Assembly (NCBI GenBank): GCA_002470605.1 | Contig: DKND01000039.1 | Location: 1,441-7,598, forward strand | Length of the DNA: 6,158 nucleotides | Direction of reading: 5' to 3' | From: Opitutia bacterium UBA7397 | Lineage (GTDB): Bacteria; Verrucomicrobiota; Verrucomicrobiia; Opitutales; UBA953 | The notes under the pieces: generated by a model | Database searches by the model: none | What the model was told of the DNA's origin: nothing | The model's input: the letters and a program-made list of their open reading frames with translations, nothing else | Position numbers and translations under genes: made by a program | In this document: piece by piece, positions 4,949-6,158 of the stretch | How positions within the stretch are numbered: the first letter of the stretch is position 1 | Layout of the letters: each line of letters opens with the position of its first letter

Positions 4949-6158
4949 ATGTCCAAAAAGAAAGCCGCCAAGCCATCCACCCCCAAGGCCAGCCCAGCCG
5001 TCGTCGCCTCGACCGGCGTCAAGATGCGCGGCTGTGATGTCATGGTCCGCTGCCTCGAGAACCTCGGCGTCGACACGATCTTTGCGTACCCGGGCGGAGC
5101 GTCGATGGAGCTTCACCAAGGGCTGACTCGCTCCAAAAAAATCCGGACGATTCTTCCGCGCCACGAACAAGGAGGCGCCTTCATGGCCCACGGTTATGCG
5201 CGTTCGACCGGCAAGCCCGGCGTGTGCATGGCCACCTCCGGACCCGGTGCGACGAACCTCGTCACCGCGATCGCCGACGCGCACATGGACAGCATCCCGC
5301 TGATCTGCATCACCGGCCAGGTTTACCAGCAGTTCATCGGCCGCGCCGCCTTTCAGGAAACCGACTTCTACGGCATGACCCTGCCGATCGTGAAGCACTC
5401 CTTCCTCGTCCTTGATTACAACGAGCTGCCGAGCATCATGTACAAGGCCTTCAAGATCGCCACCACCGGCCGTCCGGGCCCCGTGGTGATCGACATCCCG
5501 AAGGACATCCAACAGCACGAGTGGGTCCCGGTCTTCCCGAAAAATCCCGACGACGTTTCCATCCCCGGCCTGCCGGTGCCTCCGAAGTGCGCCGACAGCG
5601 AGTTGGAGCAGGTTCTGCGCCTCATCGAGAAGTCCAAGCAGCCTGCGCTCTACATCGGCGGCGGCATTCTTTCTGGCGACGCCCATAAGGAGCTGCGCGC
5701 CTTCGCCGAAGCCACCGGCATCCCCGTCGCTTCCACGCTGATGGGCCTCGGCGCCTTCCCCTGCGATCATCCGCAGTCCCTCTACTGGTACGGCATGCAC
5801 GGCACCGTCGCCGGCAATTGGGCCGTCTGCAAAAGCGACCTCCTCATCACCATGGGCGCGCGTTTCGACGACCGCATCACCGGCGCCATCGAAAAGTTTG
5901 CCCCGGACGCCACGATCGTCCACATCGACATCGACCGCTCGGAGCACCAGAAGAACAAGTTCGCGGACTACCCGATCCACTCCGAGATTAAGTACGCGCT
6001 CGGCCGCATGGTCACGCTAGCCAAGAAGGGCTTCAAGAAGCCTGACCTCAAAAAGTGGTACGAGACCATCAACGGCTGGAAGAAAGAGCACCCGTATCCG
6101 TTCAGCTACGAGCGCAAGACCAAGCACATCCTCCCGCAGGAAGCCATCGAAGTCCTCT
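4949..6158 (+). CDS. ilvB: Acetolactate synthase large subunit, N-terminal 403 residues (partial, runs off right edge)
   Basis: The frame stays open from ATG 4949 to the window edge. The ThDP- and FAD-dependent cytosolic enzyme condenses two pyruvates to acetolactate (or pyruvate plus 2-ketobutyrate), the first common step of valine, leucine and isoleucine synthesis. Motifs include FAYPGGASMELHQ (45-57), RHEQGGAFMAHGYAR (71-85, catalytic Glu73), ATSGPGATNLVTAIADA (95-111), DSIPLICITGQV (114-125), AFQETDFYG (134-142), TGRPGPVVIDIPKD (173-186), the FAD-binding central domain from about 210 with IGGGI (236-240), and MGARFDDRITG (302-312). The C-terminal ThDP/Mg domain is off the window, so full length (about 570-620) cannot be checked. 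IGRAAFQE replaces the usual IG(S/T)DAFQE. A 25-residue Lys/Ala/Pro-rich extension precedes KMRGCD; Met26 at 5024 is the conventional family start, but codon use stays the same back to 4949. No Shine-Dalgarno is present; ACC directly precedes the ATG, as in ppdK. The catabolic AlsS and related ThDP enzymes are less likely, given the biosynthetic-type motifs. Confidence 0.93.
   Translation, partial: MSKKKAAKPSTPKASPAVVASTGVKMRGCDVMVRCLENLGVDTIFAYPGGASMELHQGLTRSKKIRTILPRHEQGGAFMAHGYARSTGKPGVCMATSGPGATNLVTAIADAHMDSIPLICITGQVYQQFIGRAAFQETDFYGMTLPIVKHSFLVLDYNELPSIMYKAFKIATTGRPGPVVIDIPKDIQQHEWVPVFPKNPDDVSIPGLPVPPKCADSELEQVLRLIEKSKQPALYIGGGILSGDAHKELRAFAEATGIPVASTLMGLGAFPCDHPQSLYWYGMHGTVAGNWAVCKSDLLITMGARFDDRITGAIEKFAPDATIVHIDIDRSEHQKNKFADYPIHSEIKYALGRMVTLAKKGFKKPDLKKWYETINGWKKEHPYPFSYERKTKHILPQEAIEVL

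Noticed and set aside
4877..5980. A 367-codon open frame antisense to ilvB
   Set aside because: It mirrors the conserved ilvB reading frame on the plus strand, which carries all the acetolactate synthase motifs; the antisense product has none.

Overview
The window looks like a stretch of GC-rich bacterial chromosome carrying central-metabolism genes. Five protein genes can be supported: the 5' end of a single-chain PurL (minus strand, running off the left edge), a complete pyruvate, phosphate dikinase (PpdK, plus), a small tail-anchored-type membrane protein (minus, unrecognised), a complete ThiD kinase (plus), and the first 403 codons of an acetolactate synthase large subunit (plus, running off the right edge). 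No RNA gene, CRISPR array, transposase, phage gene or defence gene is visible. Codon use is strongly C-ending (GCC, ATC, CTC, AAG) in ppdK and ilvB. Start codons lack Shine-Dalgarno sequences. The TSMELHQ-like and ARSTGKPGVC signatures in the acetolactate synthase resemble forms I associate with the Planctomycetes-Verrucomicrobia group. I lean towards Verrucomicrobia (Opitutae-like), but this is an inference and no marker gene here settles it.

Layout. Bases 1-311 hold the start of purL, transcribed leftwards. Bases 312-648 are a divergent intergenic region holding three arrays of an 8-base repeat (368-399, 414-453, 468-507) separated by 14-base spacers, followed by a pyrimidine-rich leader in front of ppdK. 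ppdK (649-3414) ends in a textbook intrinsic terminator (3436-3472). Just beyond is a second hairpin that can serve the convergent small gene at 3529-3879. A 114-base AT-richer divergent region carries a plausible promoter for thiD (3994-4791). A 157-base C-rich gap with competing hairpins separates thiD from ilvB (4949 onwards).

How the genes relate. They do not form an operon or a pathway. PpdK interconverts pyruvate and phosphoenolpyruvate, IlvB consumes pyruvate for branched-chain amino acids, PurL acts in purine synthesis, and ThiD makes the pyrimidine half of thiamine diphosphate, which is the IlvB cofactor. The link is metabolic, and each gene appears to have its own transcription signals.

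I see no new multi-gene system. The item most worth a second look is the octamer repeat region at 356-507, where three arrays with different first two bases share one GRYMRG core. Lesser oddities are a Ser in place of the regulatory Thr beside the PpdK catalytic His, an atypical ThiD C-terminus, and consistent non-Shine-Dalgarno starts with C-rich leaders.
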